64,000 nt of DNA, from positions 78,008,659 through 78,072,658 of the forward strand of contig CM049313.1 in NCBI GenBank assembly GCA_026874595.1, given 5' to 3'. The stretch is from Sipunculus nudus (lineage: Eukaryota; Annelida; Sipuncula; Golfingiida; Sipunculidae). Positions 47,701-58,718 of this stretch are shown here, in pieces (within the stretch, counting starts at the first letter, position 1; the number at the start of each line of letters is the position of its first letter). The position numbers were made by a program, and so were the translations under genes. The notes under the pieces are model-generated. The model was not told the DNA's origin, searched no databases, and worked only from the letters and a program-made list of their open reading frames with translations.

Positions 47701-48685
47701 AACGCGACAGACATCCCTAGCGAAATCGAGTTATCACATAGTTCGGGCTAGAGGTCGGCCCAAGGGGTGGGAGGGGCGGATACAGGAATTTAGAATAGGG
47801 GGACTGACATTGCGAGGCCGCGAATCGGGTGATCCGAGGCGTGTGGGGGGGTGGGGGCGATTGGGAGGGGGGTTCCCCCAGGTGTAGAAATTATTAGAAA
47901 AAATTAGGTTGTAATCGTGCAATCTGGGGTAGCTTAAATGCATTTTAAAGCAAGACATACATTGAAACTGGAAGCGTGACGATGTACTATGAGATTTTTT
48001 CCGAGATTTTTTATTTTTTTTGTAATGACGAAAAATGGGGTGCGCGCGACCCCTGCGCCTCCTTTCCTCTAAATCCGCCCACGGTCGGGTTTGTATATAC
48101 GTTTGAATTTGGCCCTATGTGGTCAAAGGATACAAAGTTGGACTAGAAAATGCCCAGAGGACCAAATCCTCTGCAAAACGGGAAAATGAAAAATATGTAC
48201 TTTTGCTAATATAACAGCATCAGCAACTCGACAAAGTAACCAAACGTAGAAATCACCAAGTTACCGAGAATGCTTATACACATAATCAGGCGAGTCGAGT
48301 CTAATGACATTCATGCGTTGTTAATTAGAGGTGTATCCAAGTCAAAATTAACAAATTCATTATGAAAAATAAGTATGACCTAAACGTAATCAGTTCAGGA
48401 GACCCCTAAGATACATTTTCAAGTTCTTGAGTGGTTATTTAAGATGTCTTGTTGCATATGAAATCTATTATTGTAATTTAAAATTTCATACAAAAAATAT
48501 GTTTCAAAAACCTAATATCAGGTGACCAATTAGATACCCCTACCGTTACAAATCCGAAGTAGAACCGAATAAACCTGTTTGAGATATCACGTCGCATATA
48601 GAAATAGTTAAAGGCGAAAAAAGGGCCCGACGGACAGACGGATGGAGCCGATCACTATACCACCGTGTTACGACCCATAATGTAA
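41762..48685. other. Long gene-poor stretch
   Basis: No supported coding region, RNA gene or recognisable transposon across about 6.9 kb. A C17 run lies at 45155-45171. A ~35-bp word (gaaacccttNgaaaaggttgcg) occurs at about 42311 and 45099. The reverse complement of the cggcccatattgtaa minisatellite starts near 48668. Open frames here are short and without domains. Confidence 0.5.
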
Positions 48686-49145
48686 TGTTACGAAGACAAA
48701 TTACTCAGGGGAAAATTCTGGGCCGATCCGGGATTCGAACCCATGTTGGTGGCGCACATGCCCGGTGTTCCAACTGCTTCACTAGAAAAGCAAGCTTCAC
48801 TAGCGAGACAGTTCGGTCTGCTTTTATGTCATCCCGTAACACACCCCCTTTTAAGAGCGTTCTGCTATCAGAACAAGACTATACCAGGAGTCACACTGTT
48901 GGTGAACTAGGTGGTGGTAATTTCTAAATAACTTCAAACCACTATTTCCTGGGCCACAAAGTTTCCCGTCACATTGTACAAGCCTCAATTTGTTACGAAT
49001 ATAATTTGTTCAGGGGGAAATATTGGGCCGTTCTCGGATTCGAACCCATGTCGGTGTGCACATTTCCGGCGTTCGTACCGCTTCGCTTGAAAAGCAAGCT
49101 TCACAAGCGTGACAGTTCGGTCCGCTTTTATGTCACCACGTAACG
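48686..49145 (-). mobile_element. Miniature LTR element (TRIM-like), copy B
   Basis: Minus orientation: 5' LTR 48991-49145, internal 149 bp (48842-48990), 3' LTR 48686-48841. The polypurine tract (complement of caccccctttt at 48842-48852) abuts the 3' LTR. The primer-binding-site region (48972-48990) is diverged. LTRs are about 155 bp and each contains a perfect B box (complement of ggattcgaacc at 48731-48741 and 49036-49046). Flanks end gtaa on both sides (48682-48685, and 49146 onward reads gtaat), a possible 4-bp target duplication. The element sits inside a ggcccatattgtaataa minisatellite. Confidence 0.82.
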
Positions 49146-49275
49146 GTAATAACCGGCCCATATTGTTAATAAAGCCCATAATGTATTAAAAACGACCCAT
49201 ATTGTAATAACGACCCGTATTGTAATAAAAACGGCCCATATTGAAATAACCATACCCTTCCCATATTGTAATTAA
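49146..49275 (-). repeat. cggcccatattgtaataa minisatellite, about seven units
   Basis: Units of about 18-20 bp (ggcccatattgtaataaa and variants gacccgtattg, agcccataatg). The same word at 48668-48685 lies on the other side of TRIM copy B, so the element split the array. The complement of the same unit recurs at 53280-53500 and 59990-60475. Confidence 0.85.
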
Positions 49276-49666
49276 ATCGCAGGTTGATAAAACGGCTAAT
49301 AATTTTATAATTCAAATTTCATGCAAATTAACTGAGACATTTCAAATATTGACTGCTCATGACACGAATGTGTAAGTGAACTTACATTATTAAAAAACCC
49401 TGGATTTAAATAATCATGATCTGTTAAAATGAACCAAAATGCCGGTGACCAAGCTAATATGAAAGAAATATGACCATTTTTATGCTTTTGATGAATCACT
49501 GTTTTGATGGGACGAAAAAATATATTAACTGGATAAACAGGATAACTTTTAAAAATGAATATATATATATATATCGTTGTATTTTTTATGTTATTTTTTT
49601 TTGCTAAAATGCCACAATATTTCTCCTCGGTACATTTCGGTACAGTTCAATAAAGCTAATATATTA

Positions 49667-49726
<60 letters not shown>

Positions 49727-50990
49727 ATGTTTATGTGTGTGTATAACACATCTTCCAATCATGTTATATATTTTGCAACCCGACCCCAATCAAAATGCTG
49801 CTCCAGTGCTTATGAATAAGGATAGCTCTATGAATATGAATGGCTCGAAAATTAGGTTATGCACCAAAATAAATAGCAGTTGCAAATATATTACCTGTAA
49901 ATATTCCTCTGACCCAAAGTAAGTTTTGGATAATCAGCCATAAATGAGAGTTGGCTCAAACTGGGACTGAATCGAGCGATAATGGGTGATCGAATATAGT
50001 GTGAGTACTTGGAAATAAGGTCAAAAATTAATATCAAGTACAAATCTGTCTCCCGTGACTTAAATTGCAGCCGAGGGTCAGTTTTTGAAAGAGTCATATT
50101 CAAGCTCACACAAGGGCCGAAGAAAGAAAAAAAATTAATCGAGGGTTTCGCATTCGGGGGACCAAGGAAAGTCTAACAAATTTTTTAGCCCACATATTGA
50201 TAAAGAAACTAATTCACCACTAGAAGTGTCCCCTCCCTACGGAAAGAGGCTTTATAATTGAAGTTAAAGAGAACTTTTATCATTTTGTTATCAAAAATAA
50301 AAGTATAAACGTATTAAAATAAAGAAAATGGAGCAGTTCACGTTAGTTAATATAGTTATGCATACCAAATTCAAGGGCAATCCATCCGTTTTACTTAGAA
50401 GAACTTTAAGATGTGTATATCTGTCTTTGTTCAGTAGCTCGGAGAATAAGACTTTGCAATAGGCTTTTTTTGAATTTTCCGTATATAAAGATTCTTGAAA
50501 AAAATTTTGTCATAGTCAAAATTGAACTTTCTCGACCAATATTTCTTAGAAATTGGTTTGCAAAATTGTCTATGTCAATATGCTATGTATAGAAGCCTAT
50601 AACTACGTTTTTCAATACATATTCTGGTACCATTTATAAGAAAATATATTGTTTACCTTAACCTGTCCATATGATATATCCATATATCATTAAACAATTC
50701 TTCAAACATTCCTCTCACTTTTTTTAATTATACTTTATTCACACATCCAGTTTCTTCTTATTTTAAATCGTTCACAACACTTCTTTCAGGTGTTTGAGGA
50801 AGAGAACCTACACATAGCTAGTCTTTTTAAAAGGTGTCAACCATTTCATTACTTTTTGTTAGTAACAGACTAGCACGGCATTTCAAAACTTTACATCAAT
50901 CCAGCTGTTAAAGTGTAAACACTGACCTTTAAAAGTAAATTTTCTTATCAAACCAAATCTGTTCCCTTAGTAACTATTGTCTTCTTATTT
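49276..50990. other. Non-coding with an (AT)n(GT)n microsatellite
   Basis: A compound (AT)n then (GT)n run occupies 49669-49726. No gene, RNA or transposon was recognised. Confidence 0.6.
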
Positions 50991-51220
50991 TAAGCTCAGC
51001 TGAATGTAAGCCATCAGAGCTATAGTGATCACTCTTTGTCCGTCGTCCGTCTGTGCGTTAACCAGGCACAAATCATAACCGCTGAATCAAGAATCTTTTA
51101 ACTTGATATTCTGAGAGGTCCATGAAAAATGTCCTTGGAAACCAGAAATTAGGTCTCTGATACCCATATCCTTTGAGCTATTGGACTCCCTATTACCCGC
51201 CAGAATAATGGAAAATTTGA
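50991..51220 (-). repeat. Terminal fragment of the ~335-bp tandem-cored family
   Basis: Begins ttttaagctcagctgaatg, then the complement of the gtccgtcgtccgtctg tail, and one partial unit (aattaggtctctgatacccat). It stops at 51220 (gaaaatttgatca). It matches the 36.1-kb copy in orientation and start point, and abuts the 3' end of an L1-like LINE. Confidence 0.8.
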
Positions 51221-51239
51221 TCACTTGTTGTTATGTGTT

Positions 51240-53195
51240 TCTTGTCCTCAATATTTCCAAAGGCACATAAAACATCCTTATAGAAAACTGGGATCTTTTT
51301 CAACGTTTTGAGACATTTTACATCATACTGTTTAAATAATATTGGCCTATTAAATTCATTGAACTATTTTCACCAAAGATTCTTTTTATCCAACAAGATT
51401 TCAGCGACTTTTCATATGATACAATATCTATCATTTGAAGTCATTAACTGTAACTGGCTATCAGTGTATCCCTTTTTAATTCTATATTTTGGTTTCCATA
51501 TAAACTTGAAAAATATCTTCTTTAAATTACTCACAATATCTTTCTGTACCGGCAGTAACGTTAATGACATAGTAATTTAAGGAAGCGCTAATGTTTTTGA
51601 TATTGTTATTTTGCCCTTTTAAGATTAATTTCTTTGCTTCCAGATGTTAAGTCACAATTCTGCCTTTTAACTTTTTCCATCCAATGAAACGTGTAACATG
51701 ATTCTAAACCATTACCAACATGTATACCTAAATATTTTACACAACTTTATGCCACAAATATGTTCATTTTCATAAATCTCAGACTGTAGTGGCCCTAGGA
51801 TAATAGCCTCACATTTGGATCTATTTAATTTTAATCCCGAGACTGCACTGAACCAAGAAATAAATTTGAGAGCATTATTAAGCGACTCCTGATTTTGCAA
51901 TAACAGCGCCGCATCATCAGCATATTGGATCATTGGTGAGCATGTGTTTCCATTTTTAAGGTTTATTGTTGATATGTTTTGACATCTCTTAATATTTATG
52001 TTTAGTATTTCAGTTACTAATATAAATGCCATTGCCGAAATAGGACATCTTTGTTATATCCCTTTTTTGCAAGCCATCCATTATTAAAAAAAAAAACAAA
52101 GGTGGGTTTGTTGTATAATATCCTTAGCCATTTAGTGAAATATGTTCCATAGTTAAACTTTGACATACGCTGTAATAAAAAAGTATGGTTTAAGCAGTCA
52201 AAGCTTTTGTATAATCCATGAAACAATTTACTACACTTTTGATATTATCCTTACAGTATCTAAGAAATCCAATACATATCTACAGTTATTGTCTATTTTT
52301 CAGCTTTTTATGTACGCAGTTTGTTCCTGAGGGATAATTGTACCTATTACATTCTGCATTCGATAAGCAAGACAAATTTTATAATCTGTATTGGTTATAC
52401 TAATGGGTCTGTAGCTTGTAGGTTGTTTTAACCTTTTTTGAATAATAAAGAAATACCGCCCATTTCATTAAATTACACATTTCTCCAGACTCAGTCTCAT
52501 TTATCATAGTATTTCCTAAAGAAACACAAAAATCATTTGTAAAACTCCTGACTTAAGCCATCTAATCCAGGACTTTTGTTTAAGTTTAGATATTACAAAG
52601 TCACATTCCTTTTCAGAGATATTTCCTTCACAGGATCTTTTTATCTCTGTACGATAGTGTCTTTTCTTATAGAAACTGATGAGAAAAGACTTTCATACTA
52701 ATTACATATCTTTTAAAGAATACTAATAATACTATTTTCTATTTTCTATTAACTTCTAGAAATGGCATTTGGAGTCTGCCATTGCGATTCTAGTCTTAAA
52801 AAAATAATTAGTACTTTTTCAAATATTTCCACCACTTAACACGGGAACGAATTCTTGCGCCAGCAGCACTTTCATTATATATTATCAATTTCATCTTGTA
52901 TTTCTTTAATAGCTAAGTTTCTTTCTGCAGACATAAGTAATCCTTTCAGCATTTTAACTTGATCTTCTTTTTTATTTAAACATATTTAGATATTTTGTGA
53001 TTCTTCTCAGAGAATCTAATTGTATATTGTTTAATTTTAGACTCTCCCAATATAACGTTTCCGATGTACTTTTTTCAAAGTTTGATCTTTATTAAAAAGT
53101 GTACGTTTAGTAAGTCTCCCTGAGATACTGTGTATTTCCAGAAGTCTAACATTAAGTTTCCAATAATTAGGACCTCTACATGTATCCTCTCTTTG
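51240..53195 (-). mobile_element. Second L1-like LINE, heavily decayed
   Basis: From 53195 downward: NYWKLNVRLLEI (endonuclease/linker border), ARIRSRVKW near 52870-52840, SEKECDFVISKLKQKS near 52620-52575. Then DYTKALT-like and FDCLNHTFLLQRMSKFNYG (52200-52140), the QG..P region as CPISAMAFILVTEILNINI near 52050-51990, and IQYADDAALLLQN with catalytic YADD (about 51935-51897). VSGLKLNRSKCEAIILG follows, and then a post-RT segment IFFKFIWKPKYRIKKGY near 51515-51465. Stops and shifts are frequent throughout. Truncated at nearly the same point in the endonuclease as the 25.5-28.5 kb LINE. Confidence 0.82.
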
Positions 53196-53279
53196 AATAA
53201 ATATTCTAAGAATGAAAACAAAAAAAATATTGTCCAGTTTAATTACAATATTAGCACTTTGAAAGTGTAACAGTATGGA

Positions 53280-53500
53280 TAGTTTTTATTACAATATTAG
53301 CCGTTATCACAATATGGGACGGTTATTACATTATGAGTCGTTCTTAATATATTGTAAATACCGTCCCACAGCGTAATAATGGCTAATATTGTAGAAGATT
53401 TGACCAACTATGTTATAAAACGGCCAATATTATAATAATAGCCAATACTGAAATAATAATAAAGTAACATTGTAATAACTGTACCTCACCTTTGCTGTAA
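53280..53500. repeat. ttacaatattagccg minisatellite with internal inversion
   Basis: Units read ttacaatattagccgttat on the plus strand from 53290 to about 53350, then appear as complement (ggctaatattgtaga, ggccaatattataataa) from about 53380 to 53480. The orientation switch near 53350-53380 makes a loose palindrome. Confidence 0.75.
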
Positions 53501-53716
53501 TCAGCAGGGTGGGGGTTGCAAGGGGCAATATTGTAAAAAATGTTTAGATGATTATGATTAAATTCATGTCAAATTTTTGTATACAATATAAATGTTGACT
53601 TCCTGTGACGCGAATGTTAACGTGAACGTACAAATATGAAAAGCACTGGATTTCCACTATTGTAACGCGTGGTTAGGGAAAACAACTTCGGGTTACAGTG
53701 AATAAGATTCTTCATC

Positions 53717-54950
53717 ATGGCGGATTCTGCCAAAGTTGTTCGGTGTCTGAAGGCAGCCATTACTCAACATTTGGGTAACCTCGACAAGACTAGTGGCTGA
53801 AGAAGATGTCGATGGCGTTCGATCTTAGCTTGAACATTAACTAGCTTGAAAAGTTTCCTTGAACTAGAAGAATCCCATGACGCTTACAGTACCTTTCTTG
53901 AGAGTGACGAGGAATTAAAAAAAGTGATCTTTGGTTTCGTGAAGCTGGGTCAAATTATGTGATTAAAACTAAATCTGCTCATAGTTGGTTAAAATCGCAA
54001 ACGCCAAAGGTCGATGGTGAGAAAGAGAGTGTCATGTCACCAGCTAACATTGTTAATATTATGAGCATACCCAAAGCTGAACTTGACAAATTCGACGGCA
54101 GCGCCCTCAAATATGAAACCTTCATGGCAATTTTCGACGAAATTTTTGACAGTAAAATTACACAAGGTCAGATGAGATTTACAAGACTTTTACAATACAC
54201 AGATGGTGCCGCTAAAGCTGCTCGAGACACTTCTCAAGAGCAGATTCGGTAACTTCCACTTAATGTCGCGGAGCATCGTTGATGATCTCAAGCGTAGAAA
54301 AAGTGTATCCAAACCAAATGACCTCCAGCAATTTGCAGATGACTCATCGATGGGTTTGACTGCTTTAGAAAAGGTGCGCGCGTACGATGAAATCAATACG
54401 CAACAGAGTCCAATTGACATTTTTTACAAAGATGTCCGCAATATCTGAAAATCAACGGCGGAAAAGGGCAATAGAAAACCAAAAAAAGGAGAAGGACGCT
54501 TATCCCTATTTCAGAGACTTTGTGCAATTTGTCAAGCGGCGGCGTCTGATGCGTGTGATCCGTTCTATGGGAAATATGCCATCAAGTCCTGTAGTAGTCC
54601 TAAAAACGCCACCAGTCATTCGATGTTGTATTCATCCAGTCCTACTTCAAGTGGGGTCCACCCTTCGCAGTATACCGTACCAGCACAAACCACCTCTACA
54701 CGGACATCCACAGTTGCGCGAACCGGTGTTGTGTGCAGCCAGACCCACAAACTATTTCAATGTGATGCCTTTAAGAGCATGTCACCTAAAAACAGGTTTG
54801 AAATTGTCGAAAAGAATAGATTGTGCTATTATTGTTTGCAACATGGTCCCAATAGCCTCTGAATGTCGCAAAAAAACAGTTTGTTTAATACCATGTGGTA
54901 ACAAAAAACATACAAAGTTTAATCATTTTGATGTTCTAGCATTACAGATC
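53717..54950 (+). pseudogene. BEL/Pao gag, decayed
   Basis: The start codon at 53717 (tcatcATGG) gives MADSAKVVRCLKAAITQHLG but stops after 27 codons. The frame 53959-54252 continues with IPKAELDKFDGSALKYETFM and QMRFTRLLQYTDGAAKAA, the capsid-like core of Pao gags. After shifts, a Cys-rich region near 54730-54850 reads CSQTHKLFQCDAFKSMSPKN and RLCYYCLQHG, a Pao-type C-x-x-H/C zinc motif. At least four frame changes are needed. Start choice: first ATG in good context directly ahead of the gag-like reading. Confidence 0.8.
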
Positions 54951-55129
54951 ACACTGACAGTACACCAGTCAATACAATTAGTGAAAATGTAACACCAGTC
55001 AATACAGGTAGGGAAACTGTAACTGTCAAGAATAGTCATGCAAATGTCTGTAATGTTGGTATGCATATTGATCTCTGTTCTACAGTTTCCTTGTAAATCG
55101 TTCTTGTTATCGTTGGTGAACAAGTTGAA

Positions 55130-55500
55130 GTTTCTGCTCTTTTGGATACGGGGTCAACCAGTACATTCATCTCGCAGAAGTTATGAAGAAGGTTGAAATT
55201 GAAAGGTATGTTAGAGAACTACAAAATAAATACTCTTGGTCGCAGTGCAAATAATTCCTCAGAGACTGTGTCCTTCTATGTCTCTTCTCCGGACAAGAAG
55301 CACATGGTTAAGATGAAAAATGAATTTTTAGTTTCCAACATCCCTGCGAGGTATCCCAGTTGTCAAATTGACTTAAAGGAATATCCATATCTGGCAGATC
55401 TTCCAATTCCTCAGGTTGGCCACGATTTCAGGCTGACATCCTTATTGGCATGGACCATGCGCATCTTTTGATGCCTCCAGAAATCAAGTTCAATCCCAAT
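55130..55500 (+). pseudogene. BEL/Pao aspartic protease region
   Basis: VSALLDTGSTSTFISQKL near 55127-55183 holds the DTGS active-site motif. It stops and resumes at 55193-55471 with NEFLVSNIPARYPSCQIDLK and EYPYLADLPIPQVGHDFRLT, the usual protease-to-RT segment. In another frame MDHAHLLMP near 55450-55480 continues it. Confidence 0.8.
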
Positions 55501-55847
55501 AGTAGAAAGCAGCCTTACGCCGCATGCACGATGCTACTCTCGTCGAACTTCCACCTTCATCCGTCTACAGCAGCAAGTTGATAGGTTAATGGGAGATTGA
55601 AACGTTCGATAATGGGTCTTAATCATATTCAGTGGAGGATCGTAAAGTTCTTGACCTTTGGGAACGTGAAATTGAACATGTCCATGGTCATTATGTGCTG
55701 CTGGCCTCTTGGCTTGAAGGTAAGCCGAATTTCCCCAATAACAAGGCAGTGGTCCTTAGTATACTGATAAATCTTTTGTGTAAATTACACAAGAAGAGAT
55801 TGTAAAGAGATAGCAGGAAAATCTAATGAATATGGGTTCGGAGGTAT

Positions 55848-56852
55848 ATGCAGAGCGTGTACCTGCAGGTGAGTTGTCCCTCAACGATGGTGTGGTACTC
55901 ACCTCATCAAGCAGTTGTCTCCGAGACAAGACCAGGAAAACTTAGAATTGTGTTTGATTTTGCAGCAAAATTGGGCAATAATAGTCTGAACAGTGAGTGC
56001 TTTAGGGGGCCTGATTTGAATAACAAATTGATACATGTGTTGTTGCGCTTCCGACTGTTCGAATTCGGCGTAATGGCGGATGTAGAGGCCATGTACCACC
56101 AGGTAAAAATTCCCGTTAAAGAAAGGAATGCACTTCGCTTCTTGTGGATTGATGGTGATGAAGTTGTAGACTGCCGGATGACCTCACACTTGTTTGCAGG
56201 GTGTGGTGTGCCAATAGCAGTGTCTACGCCCTTCGTGAAACTGTTCTAGATTCACCAATGTCTGTGAATGAACTTATCAGAGATACAGTGAACAAAATTT
56301 CTATGTCGATGATCTACTAAAATTTCCATGAGATCTATTAGTGAAGCCAGGCAGGTAATATTTGAAACCAAACAGGTATTTCAGCATGGCGGCTTTAAAC
56401 TGACCAAATTCGTTGTAAATCACCCACAGCTGTTAAGAGAGATACCTATCGATGACAGAGTATAGGAGGCCAAAGAGATTTCTCCTCAAATGCAAAGAAG
56501 GGCATTAGGCATCATGTGGGACATTTATCAGGATGATTTTACTATGTCGGTAAATGTAAGGAAATGTGTGGTGTTCCAACTAAAAGGCAAATGCTCATTC
56601 AACTGTCTTCAGTACTCGACCCAATAGGGCTAATTTTCCCAATCGTAGTTGGGGAAGATGTTATTCCAAGAAGCGACACGTCTCAACTTGCCCTGGGATG
56701 TTTGCATACCTCCCATTCTTGCTAGGAAATGGCAGATTTGGTTAAATTTCTTTCAGTGTGTTCGGGTTACTGTTCCTAGACTTGAACTTTCTGCTGCCGT
56801 GGTTGCTGCAAAGCTTCATTCTCTTACCAGGAGAGAACTTCAAGTGTGCTAA
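55848..56852 (+). pseudogene. BEL/Pao reverse transcriptase and RNase H remnant
   Basis: The frame 55848-56249 (133 codons) carries YSPHQAVVSETRPGKLRIVF, DFAAKLGNNSLNSECFRGPD, and FGVMADVEAMYHQVKIPVKE with the first catalytic Asp. ALRFLWIDGDEVVDCRMTSH follows. After a shift, NFYVDDLLK at about 56294-56320 is the catalytic YVDD box. RNase H is represented by VTVPRLELSAAVVAAKLHSL near 56764-56823. Much of the RT thumb (56350-56560) is readable only in pieces. Confidence 0.88.
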
Positions 56853-57159
56853 CCGAAATCTACATTTTGTGACGGGGTGTGATGGTAAATCTTTACCGCA
56901 ATTATGGTTTCATGGTCCAGGTTTTCTGTCAAGACATAGGGATTCTTGGCCTAGTCCACCTTCTCACTTGTCTTGCGATCTTGAAAAGTATCCGGAAGTG
57001 AAGAGCTATCGGATGACATTAAAGAAGGGGAGAGCACATTGAATGTCGATGTTAGTAACACTAATGTTACTTAGGTAACCATGTATCATGTATATAGGTC
57101 AAGCGTGAAGGTCATGTTTCAAAGAGCGGTCCTCTCTTCAAGGAGTCGCCATGTCTAGA

Positions 57160-57870
57160 AGATTGGAAATTGGTCATTGGTGGGCGTTTGAGATATGCAC
57201 CGATTTCAAATAGCTCAAAACTTCCTGTTGTTTTGCTTCATGCACATAGATTGTCAAGACTGATTGTTCTGGAAATGCACGAGTCAGCGCATCTAGGTGT
57301 AGCTATGCATCATGGCGGAGTGTGGGAGAGAATTATTCCCACCATACGGAAGGTTCTTGTGGCTCTCCTGAATTCCTGTAGTGGGATGACATATGACGTT
57401 CTCAGTACAGTCACTTGTGAAGTTGAAACACATTGTTAATTGTCGTCCCATTACGAAGTGTAGTAACGACATAGATGACGACTTACCTTTGACACCGAAT
57501 CACCTATTGCTCAATAGGAGCAATCTTTCTCTCTTGTGGGGCTCTTTCAATATCCAAGACACATGTTGGCGACATATGCAGGACGTCTCCTCACAGTTTT
57601 GGAGAAAATGGCTTCGCGGGGATTTGCCGAGGTGCGGAAAAGACAGAAGTGATTTGAGGAATCGTCAACGTTTGTGTTCGAGATTTGTATTGGTCAAGGA
57701 CGAAAATTCTCCAAGAGGTTCCTGGCCTCTAGGCTTGAGGTAACTCAAGGGAGAGACGGCTTAGTGAGAAGCACCAAAGTAAAGTCCAGAACTTCTCAGA
57801 TCGTAAGAACCAGTTACCAAGTTGATTCTGATGGAAGGTTCAACTCGTGATTAAATTCTATGAAGATGCG
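57160..57870 (+). pseudogene. BEL/Pao integrase, internally deleted
   Basis: The N-terminal region reads VIGGRLRYAPISNSSKLPVV and EMHESAHLGVAMHHG (57170-57310), with an imperfect zinc-binding His/His. The C-terminal region, in another frame, reads VNCRPITKCSNDIDDDLPLT, PNHLLLNRSNLSLLWG, RHMQDVSSQFWRKWLR and VKDENSPRGSWPLG (57430-57740). The catalytic core between about 57340 and 57420 is almost wholly missing, so this integrase lost its DDE centre by deletion. Confidence 0.85.
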
Positions 57871-58009
57871 TCGTTCAGATAGGTTACTAAATTTTAATAT
57901 AGTATAAGGGTTAAATTTTACTGTAGTATGAGGGTTTTATGTCATAAGTGCCCTCAGTCTAAGTGTGTAACTTTGTCTTGTATAGAATTTAAAAGAATTC
58001 AAGGCGGGA

Positions 58010-58250
58010 ATTTTATAGATGTGATGGTTTAACGGTTAGAATCCATGACTTTCGATCAGGTTGTGCAGGTTCGCTAGTCAGGAAGTGTTGTTTATGTGAA
58101 TCTATGGCCCAACGGTTAGATTCTTACCCTTTTCCTCCGGCCGTCCGGGTTCGATTCCCGGCGAAATAAGTAAGACACTTTATTTTTATACTTTAGACCT
58201 GTGTTCCCAAATATTTTCTTAAAATTGAAAAAAAAAAAAAAAAAAAAACA
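58010..58250 (+). mobile_element. tRNA-Glu-like SINE with two tRNA-like heads
   Basis: Two tRNA-like segments lie in tandem. The first (about 58022-58082) has A box tggtttaacgg and a loop ctttcga that would place anticodon TTC (Glu). Its B box is degenerate. The second (about 58104-58168) has A box tggcccaacgg and the perfect B box ggttcgattcc with a ccggg/cccgg T-stem. The acceptor ends do not pair, so these are not functional tRNA genes. A ~20-base poly(A) run at 58229-58248 closes the unit. Confidence 0.72.
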
Positions 58251-58718
58251 AATTTTGCATGTCCCTGAAGAGTATATGCAGGTTTTATATAATCATCATA
58301 ATTATATTTATTTTAACTTAATACAACAAGGGCGCGTAATATTATATTAATGGTATTCCTGGATTCCTGTTTTTGCTTTGTCATTACATCCGGGCGATTG
58401 ATGGCTTATTGGTCGAAGTTCAAGTCTGGCACATGTTTGGATTTTTGAAGTTTTGGATATTCGTTGACACTTCTTGGTACTCACTGCACCGGTAGGTTGC
58501 CTTAATTTGAATTAAGTGATGTCATATTATGAATGTAGCTCATCCTGGTATACATTATAATGGAATATATGAGGGCATGTTGCAAATACAAATTGTTGGA
58601 TGTTTATCTTCGCAATTATCGCTCACTCTCAAAGATTACCCAATTTCCTAAACACATTTTGTACGTGCTGGTTATAAGTTTGGTTTATTCGTCATCACGG
58701 TTAATAGGACTTGGGTAC
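58251..58718. other. Non-coding
   Basis: AT-rich. The plus frame starting at 58560 runs on into TRIM copy C and is not a gene. Confidence 0.55.

Larger units (their letters stand above)
53717..58005 (+). mobile_element. BEL/Pao LTR retrotransposon, decayed
   Basis: Plus-strand order: gag (53717-54950), protease (about 55130-55500), reverse transcriptase (about 55850-56340), RNase H remnant (about 56560-56850), integrase (about 57160-57770). Sequence features such as ELDKFDGSALKYE in gag, DLKEYPYLADLPIPQV after the protease, and DENSPRGSWPLG at the end of integrase place it in BEL/Pao. A purine-rich ttcaaggcggg ends at 58005, where a 3' LTR would start, but no matching 5' LTR was found before 53717. 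Confidence 0.88.

Noticed and set aside
58022-58168. Two functional tRNA-Glu genes
   Set aside because: Acceptor ends do not pair, the second anticodon arm pairs poorly, and a poly(A) run follows, so a SINE fits better.
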